Part shown: positions 45,716 to 58,159 of the stretch, piece by piece
Position numbering within the stretch: position 1 is the stretch's first letter
How the letters are laid out: every line of letters begins with the position of its first letter
Assembly: GCF_026210795.1 (NCBI RefSeq)
Contig: NC_089431.1
Location: forward strand, 5,270,001 to 5,334,000
Reading direction: 5' to 3'
Source: Rhizophagus irregularis
Lineage: Eukaryota > Glomeromycota > Glomeromycetes > Glomerales > Glomeraceae
DNA length: 64,000 bases
The notes under the pieces: generated by a model
What the model was told of the DNA's origin: nothing
Seen by the model: the letters and a program-made list of their open reading frames with translations, nothing else
The model's database searches: none
Position numbers and translations under genes: made by a program

Positions 45716-46274
45716 TCTGGAAATTAAATTTGATTAAATACTTCTCTTTTTGTAAAATATGTTTTTAATAGATCAATAATTATAATCACGTGTTACAATT
45801 TATTATAAAAAATTGTAATACAAAAAAAAGTGATACAAATATAAAAGGAAATAAGCAGGGGTAGTTTAATTCAAAATGGGAATTATGGCGTAAGCGGAAG
45901 GAAGAAAGGAATGACATGGGTTATAAATACCCTCCGGAAATACTACATTACAAATAATTTAAAGAAAGATTTGTTTACAGTAGTTACCCGTAAACAATAG
46001 AATATTTGTATAATGCGTAAATAAACCAATAAAAATCAATTTATTTATTTGGGATCAATTTAAAACTTTTTATAATATTAAGAAAAACAGTATCTATTTT
46101 ATTGCCAACATCTGTTTTTATTTTGATGAATTTTTCATTTTTGAATAATAATTTTTTATAGTAAAATAGTTAATTTCTAATTTTAATGGAACTATTTTAT
46201 TTGAATTATTTTAATATTTACTATGTCTTCATAAATGCATCTCAGTAAGAATGATAGAAGAGTATAGTTAAATA
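45716..46274. other. Intergenic region, no gene seen
   Basis: Spacer between the kinase relic and the end of a BTB-TLDc gene. No coding signal is seen. Confidence 0.45.
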
Positions 46275-47766
46275 TCAATCACGAACAAATTGAAATATTT
46301 CACATTCTTCTACATCAAAACTACTAGTAGTTTTTCTAATTGGCTTTTCATAAGAAGATTTGGTACAACTATTACCAAAGAAAAAGTTCCATATACGAAG
46401 ATCTATATCAAATGATGGACCGACATAAGGATTATTTAATATAGCTTTATTTGCATTCGTTACACGACTTAAAATATGATTATCAATTCTATCATTGATA
46501 AAAGAAAATATAAAACTGTCTCTAGTAGCGCCGAAACTTGCATCTGATTTCCATTCAGTTGAATTATATCCTCCAAGAATTTCACTACTACTCTTCACTT
46601 TAACAATTGTTACCGTGCGTGTATGGTTATCACAAATTTCATGAAATTTATCTCGTGAATGCCCATCACGAGATGCACGAAATAATAATTTGAATTCGTA
46701 TGAAGAAATTATTAACTTGTCGATGATATTTAATCTATCAATCCATTTTGAGATTAATTCAGCATGTTGAGATGTAATAATTTTTGAATCAACAGCTCTT
46801 AATTTGATTTCATTAGTTATATGAGGTTTTTGTTTATTGGTTGGTTTACTATCAGGATTAGAAAGAGTTAAATAAGTTTTTAATAAATCTGCACATAATT
46901 CTCCGGGAAGAATTTCTCTATAAGGAAATACTTTGTCAACAAATTCTTTAGAAGTTAAGTTGTAAAATTTAATAAAAGGAATACATTGTTGCAAGGTATT
47001 CTTTAAAGTATTAAAATCATCTTTTGAAAAGTTTGTGATTTCGGAAGGAAGTTCAGGATTTTGAGCAAATCCCCATTTAAGTACATGTTCCCAAATTTGA
47101 ACTTCGCTCGTTTGAGGATTGTCATTTTGAATAATTGAAATCAAAAGTTTTTCCGGAATTGAAGAGAAATCGGGCGATTTGAATATTTTATCCGGCTCCT
47201 TAGATATTAAATCAATACAATAATTTTGAAGTTCTGATAATGAGTTATTTTCGAAGCTTGTTTGATAAACGAAATTAAAATTTTTCTCCATCCAACTTGT
47301 TTTATTTTTGATCAAAAAGAATTGTAAATATGTGACAAATTCTTGAAGACTAAGTTCATTAGCAGCAACTAAGACTTTAATTATATCTGAATTATCATAC
47401 TCATTTAAAGAAAGCTTTCCGCCATAAATATACCTAAATTAAAAAAAAAAATTGTGAAATTAGAAATAAATATTAAATTGGGTTTTGTTTATACTTGATT
47501 CTTTATTACCTTAAAATTATTTGAAAAATTTCAGGAGAAATATTTGATAATTTGATATGTGTCAAAGTTCCATCATTTTTTTTTTTATTAGTTGACAAAA
47601 TTCTTCGCAAATAGGGAGAACGATAATGTAAAATAACCATATGAGCACGAAAAACTTTTACATAAGGGTCATTACCAACTTCAATGGCGACATCATAATA
47701 TTCTTCATCATTTAAAATTTTGAGTAATTCTTGTGATAAAATTGGTAAAAGTTTATCATCCTCCAT
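46275..47766 (-). CDS. BTB-BACK-TLDc protein
   Basis: Exon 1 (47766-47510) begins MEDDKLLPILSQELL and encodes the BTB fold. Exon 2 (47433-46275) starts YIYGGKLSLNEYD and carries the BACK part (IWEHVLKWGFAQNPELPSE, CIPFIKFYNLTSKEFVDKVF) and the TLDc domain (SKIITSQHAELISKWI, FKLLFRASRDGHSRDKFHEI, SEILGGYNSTEWKSD, DSFIFSF, VEECEIFQF). The split arginine codon at the junction is identical to the sibling at 27607. Length about 471 residues. It is closer to the 30467-31866 pseudogene (shared KNKTSWMEKNFNFVYQTSFE) than to the 58160 copy. No lesion is visible. Confidence 0.9.
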
Positions 47767-47837
47767 TTTTTATATTTTTTTAAGTTATAACGTAAACAAA
47801 AGAATTGAGAAAAAAATTCAGCCAAATTTGTAAATGG

Positions 47838-47866
47838 TCAACCTTATATTATGGTTCTGTGCAACG
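47838..47866 (-). promoter_or_regulatory. Conserved upstream element of the BTB-TLDc gene
   Basis: On the minus strand GTTGCACAGAA (47865-47855) precedes AATATAAGGTTGACC (47850-47836), about 75 bases before the ATG. Same pair as at the other copies. Confidence 0.5.
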
Positions 47867-48376
47867 TTAAACGGGATCATCTTACCACACCACCAATTCC
47901 ACCAATTCTAAGTCGCTGAGATAAATATAAACAACGCGAACGCGGCAGTCACGTGAACTGAACGGTGACGGTTAGGCATCACACCTTTCCGAGGTTTCAA
48001 ATTGTGTAGGGAAAATTAATAGCGATGAATTTCTTTGAACTCATTTTAATTAAAATATAATTATTAATAAAGCTTAGAAAATTATGTTATATTGATATAT
48101 TTGTTATATTCTAATCAATTGATTATATATATTTCAGTTATTTATTAATCTTGTTAAATTAAAAAAGAATTGCTTTAACAATACAGAAACAATAAAAAAA
48201 GATAAACTTGTTTTTTTTTACCAAAAAATCGTACTATTTAGAATTTAAATAAAGCTGAAAAAAAATAAATAAATAAATACATAATACATTTTTATGGCAC
48301 AGTCTGAAGGATTATATTTTTATTAAATTGATGGTAAAAATATCATAATTTACAAATAAAAATCTGTAGTAGAATG
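47867..48376. other. Intergenic region, no gene seen
   Basis: Includes a slightly GC-richer patch at 47880-48000 (GAACGCGGCAGTCACGTGAA) with no recognised function, then AT-rich spacer holding the 3' end of the membrane-protein transcript. Confidence 0.45.
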
Positions 48377-51300
48377 CTAAATATTTGACCTTAATGATCT
48401 TATAGAACCAGCTGATAAACGTCTATCTCTAATAAAGTTTCTAATTTCATCACGCCGATGACACCATCTTATTAATGCCTGATACGATCTTAAAATTAGT
48501 TTATTCATTATAACTAATCCACCAGATATAATTACAAGTGATGGAATAAAATCGTATGTCACAACACTATTAAAGTATAATATCTGTATAATCAACTGTG
48601 GTATATCTTCAGCAAAAATATTTATGAAACTACCCCAAAGTATAATATCTCTTGATCTTTGTGATAATGGGGCTGAAAATATTTTGAGACCAAATAAATT
48701 TGATGTCAAAGTATTTATTGCTAGTATATCAATGGCTGAAAATATTGTACAAATTGATAATAGTGTTGGAAGCTCCGAAAACCAAGTATGGAATGTTGGA
48801 TTCGTAGCTACTTCAGACAAAAGAATATTTATAGCCAATAATAAACTGACTACATGCGGTACAACAAGGAATACCATACTAAATAATAATAAATAAGAAA
48901 ATTATTAATTAATTAAATTAATCTTTAAAATAATCAAAATAACATAACATTAAACAAAATTTCTTACTTTGGGATTATTAGGTGTGGAGTATTATGAACC
49001 CTTAATAATGCAAATGTTAAATCCACAGCAAAATCCTGCATTATTAATGCAGTCTCAAATATGGCAATGTTTCTAGCTTCAGGGTTCTTCCAACGTGCCA
49101 AAAAATATAATATTATTAATATTATCATACTTACTAAAAATATTATAATTAGTGGCAAAAATTTTCCAAAATAACCTGTAAAATAATAGAATTAAAAATT
49201 TAATAAATTTAATGAAATATTAATTATTTACAAATATCAAAAATATTTAATGAACAACACTTACTGGTTATTGTAAAGGATGCACTTTCATCGATTAATG
49301 AAGAATATTCATAATTAGAAAGTGCAGTAAACCTTTTTCTTTCAATCAAAGTGCCCAAATTATCAAAGATTGTTTTGGAACTTGGTTCCATGGCACTTTT
49401 AGCTTCATTAATAGTAAATGACAACAACACTTTTTTGGGGAAAGTGGGGTCATTTTGCCATTTACCATTTGTAGTTATCCTTTGTTCATCTACCGGAATT
49501 ATTTTGGAAAATTCTTGAATTACATTATTGAAAAACTCCAACTGATGATTTGTTTGAAGAAATTTTGAACTCCCTTCTTCATTCAATCGAAGTAACCCTG
49601 TGACTGAAACTGAATGTTGACCGGTCTTAAATGGTTCTAAATATAATAAAGAAATATAAATTTTTCTATTTGACCAGTAAAAAATTGAAAAATTAAAATT
49701 AAAAAAAAATGTATATTACTTGTTGAAATTATCCAAGTTTTTTCATTAATTCCTAATAAAGGTTCATTTCTCTCTTGAGAAATGACAAAATTATTATCAA
49801 CTACCACATGATATGACGAGTTTGGCTGATTAAATGTACTACCGAAAATTGGAATATGCACAGTGTGGTTATCGCTTCCAATAGTACATAGTTTAGAATC
49901 TCCTGCAATTGTTTGCCGTAATAAACTTGGTTTGTATGGGTCATCATTTAGTTGAAATATGGAAACATTTGCAGTAGATAACCTTACTGGAATGCCATAT
50001 TTAATTGTAATTTCATTGATTAAAGGATCAATAACTTCATTGATAGCTGGCTTTGTTGACTCAATTGCAGGATTATCATATTCAGCTCCTATAAATCAAA
50101 AAATTTTTTTATTAAAAAAAAATAAAATTAAAGTAAAAATAAATTAAAATTTACCTTGATTATTTAGTCTTAGTAAAGGTTTCAATAAAATTTCCAATTT
50201 ATTACCAGTTTGTTTCTTTATTCCCACTAAAGTACCATTTCTTCTGAACATATTATAATGAAAAAACTCTGGGCCAAAAGAGACCTTTGATTTATAATTT
50301 CCATTATTATCTAAAATATAAAAGTTCAATGCAGTTGTATTTGTATATTGTTTTCTCACAAGAAATCCTCCATAAACTAAACTTGACAAATCAAAATCTT
50401 CTGCATTACTTATTTCTTTAGGGACCATACCAAATTGTACAAAGGACCCAGTTGTTAAAAATTCTAACTGATAATAATTCACTTCAGTTCTTGATTGATC
50501 CTTATTTATAATTGTATTGTTTAATGATACAATACATATATATCCTGCAATATTATAAAAACATGATTTAAATGCTAAACTATTTAATTTTGTAGTAGTT
50601 TGGTAGACAAGAGAAGGTGTTGTAGGTGAATATGTTCCCTCTCTTAAAAATGAAACATAAATTTTCCAGTATTGAATATTTGGATCATTTGTTACTGATG
50701 ATCCCATTTCATCATATTTTAGAATATATGCATATCCAATCCCTCCATCAATTAAATCAAAATTAAAACTATTTACAAAAGTATATGATAATAGGTTTGG
50801 TACACTAAACTCGCCACTTCCAAGTTCCACCACTTTTCCTGTTGTTCTAAAGCAAAAATGAAAAAGTTAATCAACTGAACAATGAAATACTTAAAAAGTA
50901 TTTACTTGTAAAATACTTAATACTTACAGGGTACTAAGCCAATTCCATGCTACTATTCCTTTTTTGTCATTTTCCTCAATACGAATAAAACCTTTTTCTA
51001 ATCTTCCACTTTCTATAATATAGTCATTAACATTCCCTAAGTAGATTTCACTAAAAAAAAAAATTATTATTGATCTTTATAAATGAGGATATAACAACAT
51101 CTTAACTTACCTTATAATCTCACTGTCATAGTTAATTATCAATCCATACTTTCCCTTAACACCATTGTCTGATTTAACATAAATTATCATTATATAATTA
51201 TAACTTAAGGGTATAAAAGTCATATTAATGGGGCAAATTACTTCTGGGGTAAAGGTGTAATTAAGATTTATGTATGTAATTCGTCCTGTTCTTTCTATCA

Positions 51301-51607
51301 ATCGTAGATAAAAATAAGGTGATAACATGCATGATGGATCTTCTTCATCATAAAAGGCCATCCAAATCATTAAAGTACCATCTTTAAGTGTGCGAGTGTC
51401 ATATAGTTTTAGACCTTCTATCGGTTCTTCATAAATGTACCATATATCCTGAGGTGATGTGTCTTGGGGTGGTGTATTTAGAGATGATACATTTTGAGGT
51501 AATATATCTCGAGATAATACATTTTGAGATGTGACAAAAAAGCAACAGATAGAGGTTAAATATATAAAGATGGTCAACATCTTTGCCAAATTGAACATTT
51601 TTAACAT
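48377..51607 (-). CDS. Seven-exon secreted/membrane protein of a Rhizophagus-type family
   Basis: Exons on the minus strand: 51607-51111, 51050-50928, 50846-50155, 50088-49720, 49636-49265, 49175-48968 and 48878-48377; every junction keeps phase, giving about 920 residues. The N-terminus is a signal peptide (KMLTIFIYLTSICCFFVTS). A long ectodomain follows (LKDGTLMIWM, GRITYINLNYTF, ELGSGEFSVPNLLSYTFV, HIPIFGSTFNQPNSSYHVVV, NEPLLGINEKTWIIST). Near residue 690 a membrane helix begins (FLPLIIIFLVSMIILIILYF), then more hydrophobic segments (FLVVPHVVSLLLAINILL, LLSICTIFSAIDILAINTL, FIPSLVIISGGLVIMNKLIL) and a basic C-tail (RRDEIRNFIRDRRLSAGSIR). I do not know its function; a large extracellular domain with several C-terminal helices suggests a surface protein. 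A truncated copy lies at 37089-37749. Confidence 0.85.
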
Positions 51608-53417
51608 TTTTATTAGAGACTTGGTGGGAAAATGTGTGTAAAAAATGTGGAAATAAATTAAGAGACTTGATTATTAGAGACTATGTGGGAAAATGTGTGT
51701 GAAAAATATGGAAATAAATTTAGAGATTTGAAAAATTTTAAATTTTTACTCAGAGGGATTACAGAACATTTATATATGTTATTTGTCATTGTAATCTTGA
51801 TTTATTTATCAATTACTATTAATAACTTTTCTTTAATCAAACGTTTAAAATGTGTTTCAAAAAAAATATATTAATTATACTACCAAATTTGTATTTCAAA
51901 AACTGATCTGCATTGTTTTATACACGTGTAAAAAAACGTGCAACAAATATAATGGCTGAAAAATTTCTGACACTAAAAATATTGTCCAACAAAAACAAGT
52001 GTTTGATATATATGCATAACATGCATTTAGTATCAAAGGAGTTACTAGTGAAACGTCTGTTACATGCCTAATTTATGATGAATATAATTGTATGAAAATG
52101 ATAATAATTTGCCTCATCATTCATCAAAATTTAAATTTAGGATCAATACAATTAGATACATAATTAATTTTTATTTTTTTAATACATACTAGCAACAGCC
52201 CATTTGCTTCACACTGAGATCAATGAACTTGAAACATATAGTAAATTATTATGCACACAAATAATATTCTGGAGACAAGCTATATAATGAACAAAATATT
52301 AAATTCTTCAAATTTATTAAATTTAGTGATAAAATTATGATATCACTACTGGCAGAAAAGCTGACAATTTTTGACATGTATTATTACTCTTTTTCTATCA
52401 CTCTGCTATGTTTTATCTTTCTATGATTACTGGATACAAAATGACGCAATAAACAAATGAATTATTCCTCATATATTATATAAAACCATTACCATATGTA
52501 TTATGAGACAGAGCAGTATTGCATAAAAGTTTGCCTTAATTTAGCGTAAAACAATGATAGAGAAGCGGTAACACAGCATAAAAAATATATTGTTAAGAAC
52601 ATCATTATAACATGAGACATTCCTATTGTTTCATGATCAACATGATCAACATTTATTAATGGTTAAACCCAATCTATTTTAAGATGACAATCCGTAATAA
52701 ATTACGGAGGCATGCTACACGTTACAGTAATACAACTCAAAATTAACTTATACAGGGTAATCTAAATATATAATAATTTACTAGACAATTTATTACCCCT
52801 ATAAAAATTTATTCCGTGTTTTTTATTTATTCCTTGTTATTTCCGTAAATGTATCATATTTACGGAATTTATAGTCTCAAACATTGAAAATAATCCAAGT
52901 TGCTCAAGTTATTTTCCCGTAAATGTATCATATTCACGGAGTTTTCCAGAAGTTACGTTTTACATATAAATCAATATTCTTATGAATAATAGTTAATGAT
53001 TCTATTACTATTAAAATTAAAGTAATTATATTTTATTCCTATTACTTTATTATTACTGTTTAAAAAGAATTTAATATATTATTATTTAAAAAATTTATAA
53101 AATATTTATAGTATTAATAATTAAAATCGATGAACTGCAATAAATATATTGTGCGTCAGATTCCGATTTGCGTCAGATGACGCCGGCCTACATTACCAGC
53201 CCAATATTGCCCAATATTATAATGCCTTAAGTGGGTTGGCCAGCATTACTAGGCCTGACGAAAATCGCACAACATATATACTACAATATGTAAATGCATC
53301 ATCATTCATATGTCGCACAATCTCTCGCTTTCATGGTTCCAAACTTGTGAAGGAAATAAAAATGAGAAAAAAGAATATGAAATGAGGATAAAGAAAGTGG
53401 GGAAGAGAAAAATTATT
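50980..53417. repeat. Segmental duplication, copy 2 (2.44 kb)
   Basis: Partner of 37133-39485. It covers part of exon 2 and all of exon 1 of the intact gene plus about 1.8 kb of its upstream DNA. The intact parent gene extends past the left edge, so this is the likely source copy. Confidence 0.9.
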
Positions 53418-53470
53418 ATAACAATGGAGTAATGGAAAGTAATAGAAGATGAAAGGGATTAAAAAAGAGT

Positions 53471-53733
53471 AATGAGAAGTGATAGGAAACAAAAAGGAGA
53501 AATAGGAAATGATGAGAGATGAAAAGGTGTGATGGGAGACGAAAAGAAGTGATGGGAGACGAAGAGGAGTGATGAGAGATAAAGAGGAGTGATGGGAGAC
53601 AAAAAGAAGTGATGGGGAAGATGAAGAGGAGTGATAGGAGACGAAAAGAAGCGATGAGAGACGAAGAGGAGTGATGGGAGACGAAAAGGAGCGATGGGAG
53701 ATGAAAAGAAGTGATGAAAAGATGAAGAGGAGT
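53471..53733. repeat. Purine-rich minisatellite, ~20-bp unit
   Basis: At least ten tandem units of the form GATGGGAGACGAAAAGAAGT with A/G interchanges and a few 21-22 bp units, starting about 50 bases beyond the edge of the duplicated block. Nearly all bases on the plus strand are purines apart from single T and C positions. The serine-rich minus-strand frame over it is a by-product. Confidence 0.9.
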
Positions 53734-53825
53734 AAAAATTTATTAAAATTGTAAAATTTAATAAAACCTCCTTTTGTTTTTGGAGTTTTCTCTTTTATTT
53801 TTTCTAAATTTTCCAATAAATTTTC

Positions 53826-54620
53826 AATCAATTTTTTATAAAAAAAAAAGATCTCTAATGAAATTCTTTATTAAAAGAAAAAAAATTTCAAGCCAAAATT
53901 CTCGATACACTTATTAAAAAAGAACTATTTTCAATAAAAATTTTCTATTAAGATTTCTAAACAAAATTCTCCACCAAAAAAATAAAAAAAATTTTCAACA
54001 AACAATTCTCTAATGAAATTCTCAATCAAAAAAAATATCCCCGATAAAGAAAAATTTCTTAACGAAAATCTTCCATCAAAAAATACATTTCCCTATTAAA
54101 AAAAATTCACAAAGAATTTCTATATCAAAAAAAAAAAACTAAAAAAAAAATTCTCAGCGAAATCTATTAAAGAAAAATTCTTTAATGAAATTCTCTATCA
54201 AAAACAATCCCCCTATTAAAAAAAAATTCTAAATAAAATTCTCCGTCAAAAAATACTTTCACCTATTAAAAAAAATTCTTAACGAAATTATCTATCAAAA
54301 AAAAACTTCCCTATTAAAAAAAATTCTTCAAATAATTTTCTACAAAAAAAAAAAATTCTCAATGAATTCTCTATCAAAAAAAAAATCTCTCCTGTTAAAA
54401 AAAATTGTTCCAACAAATTAAGTATATGTAAAAAAAAAAATCTTACTAAAAAAAATTCTCCAATGAAATTTCTACCAAATAAAAGTTTTTAACGAAATTA
54501 TCCATCAAAAAAAATTCAGAAATGTCCCTATCAATGAAAAAAATTCTCTAACGAAATTTTTTATCAAAAAAAATCTTTTTATTAAAAAATTCCCAAAGAA
54601 ATTCTATCAAACAAAATAAC
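53826..54620. repeat. Degenerate minisatellite, ~50-bp A/T-rich unit
   Basis: Units resembling AACGAAATTCTCTATCAAAA followed by CCCTATTAAAAAAAATTCT recur about 14 times with variable A-run lengths. The unit is unrelated to the preceding purine repeat. Confidence 0.75.
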
Positions 54621-57074
54621 AAAATTTGTTTATAAAAAAAAAAGCCATAAAAAAAAAAAATTTTAAAACTACGCTAAACTTAAAAACATGTGATCGACAA
54701 AATATCTTTGACAAAATTATCGAGTATGGTTACAGATATATCAATGTACTGAAGTTATACTAGTATCTTTGAGCTCATATCAAATAACATATTTATGCTT
54801 TAGAAAATCGAACTAAAGAAAAATTAATAACCATAAAATGAAATTTGCTATGTAGATTTTACAAAATCACAATATAATAAAATAATCAAATAATTTTTTT
54901 TAGCTAAAGTTGATTCAGCATGATCATATTGTACATAATAAATGTAATGATACTAGCTTTTTTTAAAAAAGTTATTCCATTTACAGTATATGATATTCTA
55001 AACGATTGATCTATTAATTTATTAGTGTCACTTTTATCATCCATATTCTTTTGTTGTATTGATCGTTCATTGGACCTAAATATATTTATTATCTGAAAAT
55101 GAAATAAACCAAGAATCTATCGTTTTGGCATTCACATACATACTTCATCTATCGGAGTCACACTATTTTCAATTTCGATTAACTCAGTGATCAAAAAAAA
55201 TTAAAATGTCTTTTATTTAACAATCATTATACGGATAAACCATAAGTAACAATATATTATTATAAAACCAATCATAAAACACACACGTTTCAAACGACTA
55301 CGAAACGCCTAAATAATGAGAATTAGATCAAAGCGAGGTTTTGTAATACTGTAATAACTGAATAAAGGAACTAATTTTAGAACTCTTTTAAAAAATAAAT
55401 TTTATAATAGACCATATTCATTTTAAAATCAATATCGATGAATAATAGATAGTTCTCGAGTTTGAATCCAATTTAGAGTATATAACGTCATAATGTGACC
55501 CGTTAAATATTTGATATCTTTTTTTGGATTTATTCAATAAAAATACAATCACATATATTAAATGTTTCTATTTCTCGATTTTTTTTGTTTTTCATAATTA
55601 TCATAATAGATATTTATAACGGAAATGTTACACGTTTCAAGCATCGTATTATTCAACTTTTTAGGTTATTGCATAAATTAGGGGTTAAACGTTTGAGTAC
55701 ATATTATCAAGAACTAGTAATTGTTACAAAATAACCTAAAAATGTTATAGTGATAACGGAAATTAAAATGCTTAATGCATTTTTATTTCAAAAAAGGTTA
55801 AGTAATAATATACAAAATTACGAAAAAAACAATGTTTATTTGTTAGAACAGTGCTTTCTTTTAATGGTATTAATTATTAGCATTAAGCGTTTAATGATTT
55901 ATACAAATCCGCAATAAGTGTCCATTGTGGTATGTAATAGGGGTTAGAATATAAATAGTTTTAGGTTAATCTTTTTGTTACCAGAATCACATGACAATTT
56001 CACGGGTCTTACGAATCCTTTCTTTCACGTGATAAAATCAGATTTAAAACGTAGGGAATTTTGTGAAGCATCATTTTGTAAACGATCGACTGAATAAAAA
56101 ATCTTAATTAGTACCATCCAATTTAAAATACCGGTTTGTTTAATTATTAGCTTTTAAGAATTGGGAGCAAATTTTTTTAGTGAAAAAAAGAGATCATGAT
56201 TGGATTTGCAATGGTTGTGTCATTGTCCATTACAGCAATTTAAGATTAATATACATTAATTATCTCGCAAAAATTACTTTCTTGACCCTCATCGGCTCAT
56301 CGTATTACTTTCTTGACCCGGTCAACATGATTATGTATGACAAAAATGACCTGAAACGCGATACGTGATAAACAAAAAAAGAAATAGTTTATTTTTTATT
56401 TATATTTAACAAAAATAGCATTCTTCCAACAGATCGATTTCTTCTTCACTTTTTTCGTCAATGGCACCTCTGAAGATTTCGGCAACACACAGTTTACTAT
56501 AAAATTCATTCTCTTCTGCCATTGCTATTGCCTGTTTTTTCTTTTTATTAACCTGCTTTTTATAAGAAAATATTGCAACATTTGCGTCATAGGAGTGTGA
56601 TAGGTATTAGAACTATCTCATGCACAAGCCGATCATAGTGACGCTAATCTAGTCAAAATCGCACGAAACAATTTTTTCGTTAATTTACAGCGGAATTATA
56701 TACCGATATTTGGATATATTTGCTTGATACATATTTTAGTTTCAATAACAAAATTTAAAAAGTTTAACACTATTTTTTATTTATTTTTTCAATATAAAGA
56801 CAGATAGTCTTACCCTATAAAAATTTTTAAATAGACAATTCAGTAAAGGTCTCGGAATTTATACTGAAATTATCTGCTGTAAAAAAACTGAAAATTTTAT
56901 TGAATAGATTTAATTAATAATAACACTGATAATAAACTAATAAAAAACTGATTAATTCATAGAATAATTTATTGTATAAAACTGATAATAAACTAATAAA
57001 AAAACTGATAAAATTCATAGAATAATTTATTGTGTAAAATGGATAAATTTCGGATCAAAAACTGAAAATTTATT
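54621..57074. other. Intergenic region with one weak coding scrap
   Basis: No full gene is supported. On the minus strand at about 56612-56409 an open stretch reads SHSYDANVAIFSYKKQ..., AEENEFYSKLCVAEIFRGAI and ends EECYFC before a stop, with an acidic codon pattern that looks coding. It has no identified start or partner exon; it could be the last exon of an unknown gene or a relic. Confidence 0.35.
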
Positions 57075-57206
57075 GAGAGAATTTCACGAAAGACTTTTAT
57101 ATAAGGGTCATTACCAACTTCATTGGTTATATCATAAAATTCTTCATCATTTAAAATTTCAAGTAAGTTTTTGTGATAAATTTGATAAATGTTTATTATC
57201 ATTCAT
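57075..57206 (-). pseudogene. BTB exon-1 relic
   Basis: Starts with an ATG at 57206 and the family start (MNDNKHLSNLSQ), then a one-base insertion shifts the frame to NLLEILNDEEFYDIT.EVGND and YIKVF before homology stops near 57075. Upstream, CCTTATATACTGTATGTGAACAAT at 57279 onward recalls the family promoter. The remainder of the gene is absent. Confidence 0.75.
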
Positions 57207-57310
57207 TTTTTAGTAGTATAATTCAACGGTAACGAAAGAAATAAGAAAAGAGTACAACTCAAATTTGTAAATGACTAGCCTTATATACTGTATGTGAACA
57301 ATTGTATTTT

Positions 57311-57729
57311 GTACGACATTATTTTATTTATCGCATTACGTTTGTAATTTTTTGCAATAATAAAGAAAGGAAAAAAAAAAAATTTATCTATCGCAGTTTT
57401 CAGAATTGTAAACGATCGATAGCAAATGCTGGCACGCTAGCATATACGGCGCAAAATTATTGCGCTTTTTGCGCTTTTCAAAATTGTGCTACCCGGCCTA
57501 CCCCGGGACGATTACCGGACAAAAATCGGACAATGTAGTCCTGTAATCGTCTTCACAACGTACACACTTTGTATCATTAAAAAAGAAAAAAAAATAGGAT
57601 TTTAACAATTGAACAGAACTTAACATCATAATGTAATTGTCCTATAAAATTATTAATTTTCAAAAAACCTTGCTTTAAATAATTTACACTTTTAAATTGA
57701 GGGTAAAATTTGGCATTCGAACAGTATAA
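57311..57729. other. Spacer, no gene seen
   Basis: A GC-richer patch at 57475-57515 (TACCCGGCCTACCCCGGGAC) stands out from the AT-rich background but has no assigned role. The open frame at 57302-57538 lacks family features. Confidence 0.4.
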
Positions 57730-57903
57730 GCCGCTCCAAATTAACTTTTAGTTTAACGTCAGTCCTCCCCTCTATTTTTGAAAATTTTATATATGTGCAC
57801 CTTCTAAAAATTGAGCGGTACCGAATATTTCCGATTTTACCGAAAATTTTCAAATTTTTTGAGCCAGAAAGGACGTTAAAATAGTTATTAGTTTGGAATA
57901 GGA
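57730..57903. mobile_element. Small inverted-repeat element related to the 9.8-kb transposon
   Basis: The left end AGCCGCTCCAAATTAACTTT with TTTAACGTCA matches the start and spacing of the transposon terminus at 9788 (GGCCGCTCCAACAAATAGTT, TTTAACATCA). The right end in reverse complement reads TCCTATTCCAAACTAATAAC with TTTTAACGTC. About 174 bp, non-coding. Similarity of the ends suggests mobilisation by a related transposase. Confidence 0.55.
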
Positions 57904-58159
57904 GAAAATTAGCCATTGGGTAACAACGTACCTTAATTGATAACTTTTATATTTTTATTTCAAAATTTTTGATAGTGAGTGAGCAACATTAGATTTGTTA
58001 TTACATAGAATCATAGAATCCCATGATCAGCGAATCACGAAAGAATTTACAGAAATTCGTAATACTTGGTATAAAATTTTGAATTATCATTGTTAAAAAA
58101 AAATTAATTTATTCTAAATTTACCAAAACTTTGACTTTGAAAAAAAAAACCCCCTCTTA
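57904..58159. other. Spacer downstream of a BTB-TLDc gene
   Basis: Short AT-rich spacer, probably including the 3' untranslated region of the minus-strand gene. Confidence 0.4.

Noticed and set aside
53331..53831. 166-residue minus-strand frame rich in Ser, Leu and His
   Set aside because: It is the translation of the purine-rich minisatellite read on the complementary strand.
57302..57538. 78-residue plus-strand frame with cysteines
   Set aside because: No recognisable zinc motif and no sibling copy; probably chance in a GC-richer patch.
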